Shown one piece after another: positions 1-5,321 of a stretch of DNA of 8,254 bases. A program made the position numbers and the translations under genes. Under the pieces are notes generated by a model. That model was not told the DNA's origin and did no database searches. It was given only the letters and a program-made list of their open reading frames with translations. Within the stretch, counting starts at the first letter, position 1. The number at the start of each line of letters is the position of its first letter. The stretch lies in contig CAMQVM010000056.1 in NCBI GenBank assembly GCA_947038135.1, forward strand, positions 1 to 8,254. Reading direction: 5' to 3'. The stretch is from an uncultured Rikenellaceae bacterium (GTDB taxonomy: Bacteria; Bacteroidota; Bacteroidia; Bacteroidales; Rikenellaceae).

Positions 1-15
1 CTCCCTTCGGGAGCT

Positions 16-51
16 GGCTAATTCACAAAACCGAGGTTTTGCGAATTAGCC
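16..51. repeat. Long interrupted palindrome downstream of xerD
   Basis: Arms GGCTAATTC (16-24) and GAATTAGCC (43-51) pair perfectly. After an A/C mismatch at 25/42, arms CAAAACC (26-32) and GGTTTTG (35-41) also pair, leaving a two-base GA centre: 16 paired positions in 36 bases. A second small dyad, CTCCC-TTC-GGGAG, lies at 1-13. The structure begins 14 bases past the xerD stop on that gene's downstream side, so it could end or stabilise the defence-operon transcript. However, neither strand has a T-run after the stem, so it is not a standard intrinsic terminator. A 13-base part (34-46) recurs inverted at 8208-8220, which suggests a dispersed repeat family. Confidence 0.75.
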
Positions 52-64
52 TATTATAAAACAC

Positions 65-973
65 TTATAGTTTTGCAACAATTTTACAATGTGTAATATC
101 AAATAATTTCTCTACGCTCTCACGTCTTTGCGTCCCCTCAATATGTATATATATCTCAGTAGTAGCGATGCTCTCATGTCCAAGCATCTGTTGCACTGCC
201 CTAACATCAGCACCGCCTTGAATCAGATGTGATGCAAAAGTGTGGCGAAGTGTGTGTGGGCTAATCTTTTTGGTTATACCTGCCTTCACTGCAAGCTCTT
301 TTACTATTAAAAATATCATGACTCGGCTAATACACCCACCTCTACGATTAAGAAACAGAAGCTCTTGGTGCTTTTTTACCACAGGCATATTGCGCCGTTG
401 CTCTCGATAATGCCCTATAGAGTCGATAGCGTGTTTGCCAATTGGTACTAGGCGCTGTTTGTCGCCTTTACCAACAACACGTATATAACCATCATCAAAA
501 AACAGATCTGATATTTTAAGCTCCACTAGCTCGCTAACACGCAGCCCACAGCCATACAACAACTCTACAATAGCTCTATTACGATGCCCTAATGCCCCCG
601 ACAGGTCAATAGACGCAATAAGCTCCTCAACCTCCTTTAAAGATAAGTACGAGGGTATTTTGCGTGCCACCTTAGGGGTGGCAGCAAGCTCAGTAGGAAG
701 TGTTTCAATTTTTTCGTATATATATAAATATGTAAAAAAGCTCTTTACACCACTTAACATACGAGCTTGGGTGGAGCTGATTTTACCTGCATCGTATATT
801 GAGGTGACATATTGCTCTATATGTTCAAGTGTAACCTCTTCAAGAGGGACAGATATAAACTCAATAAAGCTAGTGCAATCTCGTATATATGCCTCTATTG
901 TATTCGCCGACAGCCTTTTTTCTAAGAGAAGATACGCTTTATACTCCACCATCTCTATCTTTATATCTATCAT
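65..973 (-). CDS. xerD: XerD-type tyrosine site-specific recombinase
   Basis: This is a tyrosine recombinase of the XerC/XerD family. XerD normally works with XerC at dif to resolve chromosome dimers. The 302-residue length is normal for the family. The N-terminal SAM-like core-binding domain (about residues 5-90) contains LSANTIEAYIRD. The catalytic domain (about 110-290) shows the full set R145 (CGLRVSE), K169 (GKGDKQR), H240 and R243 (SPHTLRHTFASH), H266 (LGHESIATTEIY) and nucleophile Y275. The motifs RGGCISRVMIF and TTEIY resemble Bacteroidota XerD more than phage or conjugative-element integrases, and there is no extra arm-binding domain. Its ATG overlaps the stop of the upstream DUF4435 gene as TAATG, so it is probably translated by coupling from the defence operon. 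A second ATG 21 bases in (M8) is an alternative start. It may be the housekeeping XerD or a Xer-like protein tied to the neighbouring genes; sequence alone does not decide. Confidence 0.85.
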   Translation of the reverse strand: MIDIKIEMVEYKAYLLLEKRLSANTIEAYIRDCTSFIEFISVPLEEVTLEHIEQYVTSIYDAGKISSTQARMLSGVKSFFTYLYIYEKIETLPTELAATPKVARKIPSYLSLKEVEELIASIDLSGALGHRNRAIVELLYGCGLRVSELVELKISDLFFDDGYIRVVGKGDKQRLVPIGKHAIDSIGHYREQRRNMPVVKKHQELLFLNRRGGCISRVMIFLIVKELAVKAGITKKISPHTLRHTFASHLIQGGADVRAVQQMLGHESIATTEIYIHIEGTQRRESVEKLFDITHCKIVAKL

Positions 974-1962
974 TACCCTATAATATTTTTAATATCACGT
1001 TCCATCATTTTAAACAGATCAGAACTTTTAAAATTTTCATTGTCATTAATCACCTCTTTAATGTTTCTGATACTATTTTTATAGTTGCTGATTTCATTAT
1101 CTAAAGCGGCACCTTTGCGTGAGGAGTTTCGTATATTCTCCATAATCATCTCTTTAAGCAGGTCGGTAACACTTCCTAAAAGCACCATTACATTATCTTT
1201 AAGCACATGGCCATTCATATACAGATAACAATTTTGCCTTGTAACCCCCAATTGTGCAATGCTAACACCAAACTCTTTAACTCTCTTAATATGTTCGGGG
1301 TGGCTCTTTTCGAGAGACCTAAGTTTGTCAGTAGCACTTCTTCGGACCCAGTCAATAGTACTACGTCCATCACTACGCACATCTACAAAGCCGATATTTA
1401 CAGCACTTTTAAAGTTTGCGAGTATAAAAAAACGTGTGTTGGCACTTAGCGCCGAGTAGGCATACCATAAAAAAAGTGGGAATATAGCAGACGAGTAGCG
1501 AGCCATAAAATGCTCAAAGTTAAAAACCTCTCTATCGTTTTTAGTTATCTTAACACATAATCCATGGAGTGAACTAGCATTGCAGCGATGGTTCTCAATG
1601 GCATAGGCGTATGTATGAACAATATATTTACTGTTCAAAACCTTTGCCGACTGCTCTGTTTTACCTTGAAATAGATAATCGAAATCGCTATCCATGCATA
1701 ATATAAGGTTATCGCCAAGGTTTTTAGCCATGCCGAGCAACACTTTTTTACCCTTGGCAAGGTCGTCTCTAGTAGGGACATTGACCTCGAAACAGAGCTT
1801 TTCGTTCTCGAAAGGCGACAACACACCCCTCCAGAATGCAATATCGTCATATCCCTCCACATAGACCATTATACGCCTCTCTACCTTGCTCCTAGCAGTG
1901 GTAAATTGAGTAGCTGCCTCTATATATTCAGAAGTTATATATTTAGTGAAATTTCGTCGCAT
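973..1962 (-). CDS. DUF4435 Toprim-like protein, probable AriB-like effector of a PARIS-type defence pair
   Basis: This 329-residue protein matches the DUF4435 style: an N-terminal Toprim-like core followed by a helical tail. The acidic glycine motif VYVEGYDDIAFW supplies the Toprim glutamate (E36). A hydrophobic strand leads into MDSDFDYLF, the DxD aspartates D91 and D93, with D95 following. AYAIENH (E123, N124) is the characteristic third DUF4435 motif. All predicted metal-binding residues are intact, so the protein is probably catalytic. In PARIS, the DUF4435 partner AriB is a Toprim nuclease held by the ATPase AriA and released by a phage trigger; by analogy this would be the toxic effector. 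The matching ATPase lies 114 bp upstream on the same strand, and xerD follows with a 1-base overlap. The C-terminal part (about 260-329) is charged and helical. No signal peptide or membrane segment is seen. Function is inferred from family and partner, not from close identity. Confidence 0.78.
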   Translation of the reverse strand: MRRNFTKYITSEYIEAATQFTTARSKVERRIMVYVEGYDDIAFWRGVLSPFENEKLCFEVNVPTRDDLAKGKKVLLGMAKNLGDNLILCMDSDFDYLFQGKTEQSAKVLNSKYIVHTYAYAIENHRCNASSLHGLCVKITKNDREVFNFEHFMARYSSAIFPLFLWYAYSALSANTRFFILANFKSAVNIGFVDVRSDGRSTIDWVRRSATDKLRSLEKSHPEHIKRVKEFGVSIAQLGVTRQNCYLYMNGHVLKDNVMVLLGSVTDLLKEMIMENIRNSSRKGAALDNEISNYKNSIRNIKEVINDNENFKSSDLFKMMERDIKNIIG

Positions 1963-2004
1963 AGTAAGGGCTATTTATGTAATCTTTAACTAATAGGTTT
2001 TTAT

Positions 2005-2032
2005 CTGTATGCATTTGCAAACAGGTAACTGT
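2005..2032. promoter_or_regulatory. Overlapping palindromes in the ATPase-DUF4435 gap
   Basis: The 114-bp gap (1963-2076) between the paired genes contains CTGTATGCA (2005-2013) and TGCAAACAG (2016-2024), an 8/9 inverted repeat around TT. The right arm also pairs with CTGT (2029-2032) around GTAA. The resulting order CTGT / ACAG / CTGT gives two mutually exclusive short hairpins or a compound operator. A weak -7-like TACCTTTA on the minus strand just upstream (about 2036-2043) hints at a separate promoter for DUF4435, but no good -33 box was found. Confidence 0.4.
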
Positions 2033-2076
2033 GCTAAAGGTATATATTAAGCACCGTTTAATAGAACAACTATAAT

Positions 2077-2928
2077 TTACCGCTCAGTAATATCACTTAT
2101 ATCAGTAACTTTATCTAGCCACCCATCCATAATCATTGCAGGAGAGTGAGTTGTAGATATTATCTGAACATTACTATTTAGAGCTAAAATATTAGAAAGC
2201 AACACTCTTTGCCACTCGTGATGCAATGATAGCTCAGGTTCATCCATTATTAGAATAGATGGTTTATTGTCCTGAATAAGCACTGTCGTAAGTATTATAA
2301 GAAGCTGCTTCTCACCCGACGATAGCTGATATGGTGTTATTGTAGTTGTCTTTGTGGTAAACATTAGCTCATCGCCATCTCTATCAATTTTTTTTCCACC
2401 AAATTCAAACATCATATCTATCATATCAAAATACCTATTTTTGCCCGACATCAGCTCCCCGATACTATCATTGCTATCTCCATTAAGAAGGAGTTTGATA
2501 GCTTTATTGCCGATAGATAGCTGATATTTCAGATATAAAGAGAGGGTTTTGTATAGCTCCCAGTCTAAGTCTGTATAGATATTATCGCCCGATAATCTCC
2601 TCACTGCTTCAGCTGATTTCAGGGGGGTATCGAACGTAGCAATTATATCTACGTTACCAACTTTTCGACCTCTTGATGTTAGTGAGTCTAGTGAGGTACC
2701 ATCATCAAAAGCAACAACTATATTTTTATATGGTTTTGTGTTTATATGGTGCGCCATATCGGTTCTAAACAAGAGAGCCAACGCCTCAATAAGCGTACTT
2801 TTTCCACTGCCATTAATTCCAGATAGTACATTAACTCCTGGGGCAATGTTCCAGACAAGTTTTTGATTGTCGCAAAATCCATTGAGAACAATCTGATTTA
2901 TATACGTGTTATTAATCATAATTGACAT
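2077..2928 (-). CDS. Compact SMC/ABC-type AAA ATPase, probable AriA-like sensor of a PARIS-type pair
   Basis: This 283-residue protein is an ATPase of the AAA_15/AAA_21 (SMC-like, ABC-fold) class. The parts are all present and in order: Walker A GINGSGKST (residues 37-45, K43), ABC signature LSSGE (202-206), Walker B SILIMDEPELSLHH with D229 and E230, and the switch histidine H261 in ISTTHSP. About 155 residues separate Walker A from the signature, too few for a long Rad50-type coiled coil. There is no C-terminal Toprim domain, unlike OLD/GajA nucleases; that activity would come from the downstream DUF4435 gene. In PARIS, the ATPase AriA senses a phage anti-restriction protein and controls AriB. 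This protein is clearly shorter than the AriA proteins I know of, so the pair may be a minimal or distinct subtype. A second ATG at codon 4 is an alternative start. Other options are a Septu-like PtuA, which lacks the HNH partner here, or a generic AAA protein. Confidence 0.82.
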   Translation of the reverse strand: MSIMINNTYINQIVLNGFCDNQKLVWNIAPGVNVLSGINGSGKSTLIEALALLFRTDMAHHINTKPYKNIVVAFDDGTSLDSLTSRGRKVGNVDIIATFDTPLKSAEAVRRLSGDNIYTDLDWELYKTLSLYLKYQLSIGNKAIKLLLNGDSNDSIGELMSGKNRYFDMIDMMFEFGGKKIDRDGDELMFTTKTTTITPYQLSSGEKQLLIILTTVLIQDNKPSILIMDEPELSLHHEWQRVLLSNILALNSNVQIISTTHSPAMIMDGWLDKVTDISDITER

Positions 2929-3002
2929 AACTACTAATTTATAGTAAAAGAGTGACTGAATAATCTAGGATAAAATACTAACTTTAATATTAACTGTAAT
3001 GA

Positions 3003-3033
3003 CCTTTAAATCATCGACCTACACCCTTTAAAT
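3003..3033. repeat. Direct repeat CCTTTAAAT, 22-bp spacing, upstream of the ATPase gene
   Basis: CCTTTAAAT occurs at 3003-3011 and again at 3025-3033, exactly 22 bp apart, that is two helical turns, on one face of the DNA. It lies 75-105 bp upstream of the ATPase start, where an operator for the defence operon would be expected. Related sequences (ACCCTTAAAA at 3270-3279, ACCTTTA at 3315-3321) occur next to the divergent repressor gene. This supports a shared binding protein, which is an inference. Confidence 0.4.
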
Positions 3034-3131
3034 GGCATAAATCGCCTTTGTTGCATAGTTTTTTTGAGCATAAAAGAGTTCTTTAGAAAAAAAATTAAAC
3101 GACTTAATGTAAAATATTATATTATTTTTAA

Positions 3132-3153
3132 TAAATTTGCACTAACAAATATA
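3132..3153. promoter_or_regulatory. Two facing -7-like boxes in the long intergenic gap
   Basis: TAAATTTG at 3132-3139 on the plus strand and TATATTTG at 3146-3153 on the minus strand both match the Bacteroidota -7 consensus TAnnTTTG exactly. They point toward each other, so transcription from both would collide. The minus-strand box would give a leader of about 210 bases to the ATPase gene, and the plus-strand box about 230 bases to the repressor. Neither has a clear TTTG -33 box at the usual 19-21 bp spacing, and the surrounding AT-richness makes chance matches likely. Confidence 0.3.
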
Positions 3154-3211
3154 AATATTTTTTTTTAATAATGTTATATTATCAAATAAAAATAATTATA
3201 TACACGTAATG

Positions 3212-3250
3212 AAGCTAATTTAACAATTATATTTAACAACGTAATTTAAC
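3212..3250. repeat. Three tandem 13-bp units ending in TTTAAC
   Basis: Three consecutive 13-bp units lie at 3212-3224, 3225-3237 and 3238-3250. All begin AA and end ATTTAAC. Units 1 and 3 match at 11 of 13 positions, and unit 2 matches either at 9 of 13. The exact period and absence of gaps look like iterated binding sites. The last unit runs straight into the AACCCAGGTT palindrome, so the array probably belongs to the control region of the repressor gene. AT-richness inflates similarity, so confidence is moderate. Confidence 0.5.
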
Positions 3251-3337
3251 CCAGGTTGGAATAAGGGTAACCCTTAAAACACAACTATAATAACCTGAAA
3301 TATATCATATAATAACCTTTATTTTTTAGAGGGTTAT
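3248..3337 (+). promoter_or_regulatory. Operator-like cluster of TAACC/GGTTA motifs upstream of the S24-type repressor
   Basis: The cluster holds the palindrome AACC-CA-GGTT (3248-3257), a perfect dyad TAAGGGT-A-ACCCTTA (3262-3276), and the 11-base direct repeat TATAATAACCT at 3286-3296 and 3308-3318 (22 bp apart). ATAACC (3312-3317) also pairs with GGTTAT (3332-3337). One further GGTT follows at 3353-3356. AACC/GGTT centres fall mostly at steps of 18-23 bp, close to two helical turns. A one-mismatch -7 box, AATATTTG (3344-3351), follows, giving a start point about 20 bases before the ATG at 3379. This fits an autoregulated repressor promoter. Confidence 0.55.
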
Positions 3338-3378
3338 CTATATAATATTTGTGGTTAAGCTACTCAAACTACTTAATA

Positions 3379-4026
3379 ATGACAACAACAATGACCAGTT
3401 GGCAGCGATTAGAGGCTGTCATCCATTACACAAAAATGACGACAAATGCTTTTGCAAAAAGTCTATCATTAAAGCGCTCTGAAAATTTGTACCAAATTAA
3501 AAGAGGCAACCACGGCATTAGTAAAGAAATGGCGGATATAATTAATGCTAAGTATCCAGAGGTGAATAAATACTGGCTGCTAACAGGCGAAGGTAATATG
3601 TTTGCTACCGCAGACAACACACCTCCTGTATCAAGCCCGACAGTAGGACTGCCTTTTTATGATGCAGATCTTATGAATTTGACAAAAAACAGACGCCGCA
3701 TACGTCCAACTTACTATATCAATATTCCTATGGTGAATGATTGTGAGTTTGCTGTACAGTTTCATGGCAATGCAATGTCACCACTTATTGAGTCGGGTGC
3801 AACAGTGTTTACTAAGAGTGTGAATTGTGATTTAGTGCTGTGGGGACAAATTTACCTTGTGGTAACTTCATCATTTGCAGCTATTAGAATACTAAGAAGT
3901 GCTACTGAGGGTGCCGATTTTATAAGACTGGTACCTGAAAACTCGAACTATGAAGAGATGACTATCGCAAAAACTGATATTGTAAATATATATCTTGTGA
4001 AGGGTGTTTATCAATCATTAATTTAA
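3379..4026 (+). CDS. HTH/S24-type (CI/LexA-like) repressor with altered self-cleavage residues
   Basis: This 215-residue phage-repressor-type regulator has an N-terminal helix-turn-helix (about residues 5-65: MTTNAFAKSLSLK, NLYQIKRGNHGISKEMADII, then KYWLLTGEGNMF). A linker leads to a C-terminal S24/LexA-like fold (about 100-215). The family motif G(D/N)SM appears here as GNAMSPLIESG, so the nucleophilic serine position is Ala132. The lysine of the usual VKR/L strand is Arg170 (AAIRIL). Both residues of the Ser-Lys dyad therefore appear replaced, and RecA-stimulated self-cleavage is unlikely. I chose the ATG at 3379; an in-frame TTG at 3349 would add ten residues but overlaps the likely -7 box. 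The gene is divergent from the PARIS-like operon and preceded by dense repeats, which suggests autoregulation and possibly control of the defence genes. It could instead be an unrelated resident regulator. Confidence 0.8.
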   Translation: MTTTMTSWQRLEAVIHYTKMTTNAFAKSLSLKRSENLYQIKRGNHGISKEMADIINAKYPEVNKYWLLTGEGNMFATADNTPPVSSPTVGLPFYDADLMNLTKNRRRIRPTYYINIPMVNDCEFAVQFHGNAMSPLIESGATVFTKSVNCDLVLWGQIYLVVTSSFAAIRILRSATEGADFIRLVPENSNYEEMTIAKTDIVNIYLVKGVYQSLI

Positions 4027-4048
4027 TTGACACCTCACTATAAGGCAC

Positions 4049-4062
4049 AAAAAATGGGTAAG
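4049..4062 (-). terminator. U-tract at the 3' end of the SRP RNA
   Basis: On the minus strand the closing stem segment CTTACCC (4062-4056) is followed by A and then six T (4054-4049). The terminal helix of the SRP RNA thus doubles as the stem of an intrinsic terminator, the usual way this small RNA ends. Confidence 0.6.
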
Positions 4063-4151
4063 CTACTTATATCGCATCGCTCAACCACTTACCCTTGCTC
4101 TCTTCCGAGCCTGGGGGAGTCAGTGGGAGCTGATCGTATAAGACTTACCCG
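4050..4151 (-). ncRNA. ffs: Bacterial small signal recognition particle RNA (4.5S type)
   Basis: This RNA binds Ffh to form the signal recognition particle that targets nascent inner-membrane proteins. Read on the minus strand, the conserved apical domain is intact: a GGAA tetraloop (4106-4103) closed by CTC/GAG, then the symmetric loop CAGG (4113-4110) opposite AGCA (4099-4096), flanked by CCC/GGG pairs. This matches the E. coli core CAGG..CCGGAAGG..AGCA. The ends pair as GGGTAAG (4150-4144) with CTTACCC (4062-4056), followed inward by TTATA/TATAA and GCTC/GAGC helices, so the molecule is one long hairpin of about 100 nt without an Alu domain. An exact -7 box lies just upstream and a T6 tract just downstream, which fixes both ends to within a few bases. 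It is convergent with the repressor gene and divergent from mltG. Confidence 0.9.
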
Positions 4152-4154
4152 GCA

Positions 4155-4162
4155 CAAAGATA
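4155..4162 (-). promoter_or_regulatory. -7 box of the SRP RNA promoter
   Basis: On the minus strand TATCTTTG matches TAnnTTTG exactly and ends four to five bases before the predicted RNA 5' end (about 4150-4151), the spacing expected in Bacteroidota. No clear -33 TTTG is present; the upstream 40 bases are almost pure A/T, which may act as an UP-like element. Confidence 0.7.
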
Positions 4163-4204
4163 GATATTTTTTTTAATTTATAAAATTTATTTCTTTATTT
4201 TTAT

Positions 4205-4235
4205 TACCTTTGAGGGCTGTTAATCACCTAACAGC
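4205..4235 (+). promoter_or_regulatory. mltG promoter -7 box and leader hairpin
   Basis: TACCTTTG (4205-4212) is an exact -7 box, predicting a start near 4218. It is back to back with the SRP RNA promoter, with 42 bp of almost pure A/T between the two boxes. Immediately after lies a 7-bp hairpin, GCTGTTA (4216-4222) / TAACAGC (4229-4235), with a six-base loop. It would be at or near the 5' end of the mltG transcript, about 18 bases before the ATG, and may protect the end or affect translation. The dyad could instead be a protein-binding site. Confidence 0.55.
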
Positions 4236-4252
4236 TTAAAATTAAAGAGAAT

Positions 4253-5290
4253 ATGGGTTTTAAAATTAAATCAATTAGTTTGTATATTATACTCCTTTCA
4301 GTATTTTTATTGATAGGAGTGTTAATATCTTTTGCAATTTACTACAACTATGGTATCAAAAAAGCAACCTTAAAAGATGCGGTTGTCTATGTTTCTACTG
4401 GTAGTAATTTATCTGACCAAGCAGCGCTTTTAGTAAAAGAGGGTGTTATTTCTGACACATTAGACTACATCAGATTCGCAAGAAAGGCGAAGTATGATAG
4501 AGTTTATCCTGGCAAATACACAATCAAGAAAGGTATGTCGCTAAGAGATTTAAACCTCCTAGTGTCAACAGGTAAACAAACTCCTGTAAAGGTTTCATTT
4601 AACAATATCCGCACTCCTGAGAAACTTGCAAGTGTAGTTAGCCGATATATAGAGAGCGACTCGGCATCAATGATTGCTGTGTTAACGTGCGATTCTATAC
4701 ATTTGAAACATGGGTTTGACCAAGCGAACTTTCTTTCTATGTTTATACCAAATACTTATGAGGTTTATTGGAACTATACACCCGAAGAATTTGTAACAAG
4801 AATGAAGCGCGAGTACGACCGCTTTTGGGCTAAAAAATCACGCCAAGAAAAGCTTAAGGAGCTAGACATGACACCACAAGAGGTCTCAATCTTAGCATCT
4901 ATAATTATAGAAGAGAGCAAGGCTAAACAAGAGTTTGAACGCATTGCAGGAGTATATATTAATAGACTCAAAATTGGAATGCCTCTACAAGCTGACCCTA
5001 CGGTCAAATTTGCACTTGGCGACCCTACAATACGCCGTGTGTTATATTCACACCTAAAAGTAGACTCTCCATATAACACCTACAAAAATAGAGGTTTACC
5101 TCCTGGTGTTATCTGTGTACCACCAATAAACGCTATTGAAAGTGTGTTGAACTACGAAAAGCATGAGTTATTATACTTTTGTGCTTCACCCGAACTTAAT
5201 GGATTGCACCTATTTGCAAAGACATTGTCGCAACACAATAAAAATGCTAAGGCTTATGCTTCAGCATTAAATCGTCGTGGAATAAGGTAA
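4253..5290 (+). CDS. mltG: Endolytic murein transglycosylase MltG (YceG family)
   Basis: MltG is an inner-membrane lytic transglycosylase that cuts nascent glycan strands, releasing them from the synthesis complex and setting glycan length. The 345-residue protein has a short basic N-terminus, one membrane anchor (about residues 9-31, YIILLSVFLLIGVLISFAI) and a periplasmic part. A LysM-like region spans about 40-110 (VYVSTGSNLSDQAALL, YPGKYTIKKGMSLRDL). The YceG catalytic domain follows, with the hallmarks ASIIIEES (E220 aligns with the E. coli catalytic E218), AGVYINRL, GMPLQADPTVKFALG, DSPYNTY and GLPPGVICVP, then LHLFAKTLSQHN near the end. Length and motif order are normal for the family. 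It starts at the first ATG after an exact -7 box. The LysR-type gene follows after 31 bases and is probably partly cotranscribed. Confidence 0.95.
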   Translation: MGFKIKSISLYIILLSVFLLIGVLISFAIYYNYGIKKATLKDAVVYVSTGSNLSDQAALLVKEGVISDTLDYIRFARKAKYDRVYPGKYTIKKGMSLRDLNLLVSTGKQTPVKVSFNNIRTPEKLASVVSRYIESDSASMIAVLTCDSIHLKHGFDQANFLSMFIPNTYEVYWNYTPEEFVTRMKREYDRFWAKKSRQEKLKELDMTPQEVSILASIIIEESKAKQEFERIAGVYINRLKIGMPLQADPTVKFALGDPTIRRVLYSHLKVDSPYNTYKNRGLPPGVICVPPINAIESVLNYEKHELLYFCASPELNGLHLFAKTLSQHNKNAKAYASALNRRGIR

Positions 5291-5321
5291 TAGAATTAGC
5301 ACACCTCATAACAACAATACT

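Noticed and set aside
16..51. Integron attC site
   Set aside because: The outer ends do not carry the RYYYAAC/GTTRRRY core sites, and the recombinase lacks the integron-integrase extra region.
660..1459. Plus-strand open frames of about 66-107 codons within the xerD and DUF4435 region
   Set aside because: They are shadows of the minus-strand genes, overlap each other, and encode low-complexity Ile/Ser/Tyr-rich sequences without family motifs.
973..2928. Septu, Gabija or OLD-type system
   Set aside because: There is no HNH partner (Septu), no UvrD-like helicase (Gabija), and no Toprim domain fused to the ATPase (OLD); a separate DUF4435 partner fits PARIS best.
3212..3250. CRISPR array or plasmid origin iterons
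   Set aside because: The units are too short and contiguous for CRISPR, there is no cas gene, and no replication initiator gene is nearby; regulatory sites are more likely.
3349..3378. TTG start extending the repressor by ten residues
   Set aside because: The TTG lies inside the likely -7 box and the added residues fit no HTH family; the ATG at 3379 is preferred.
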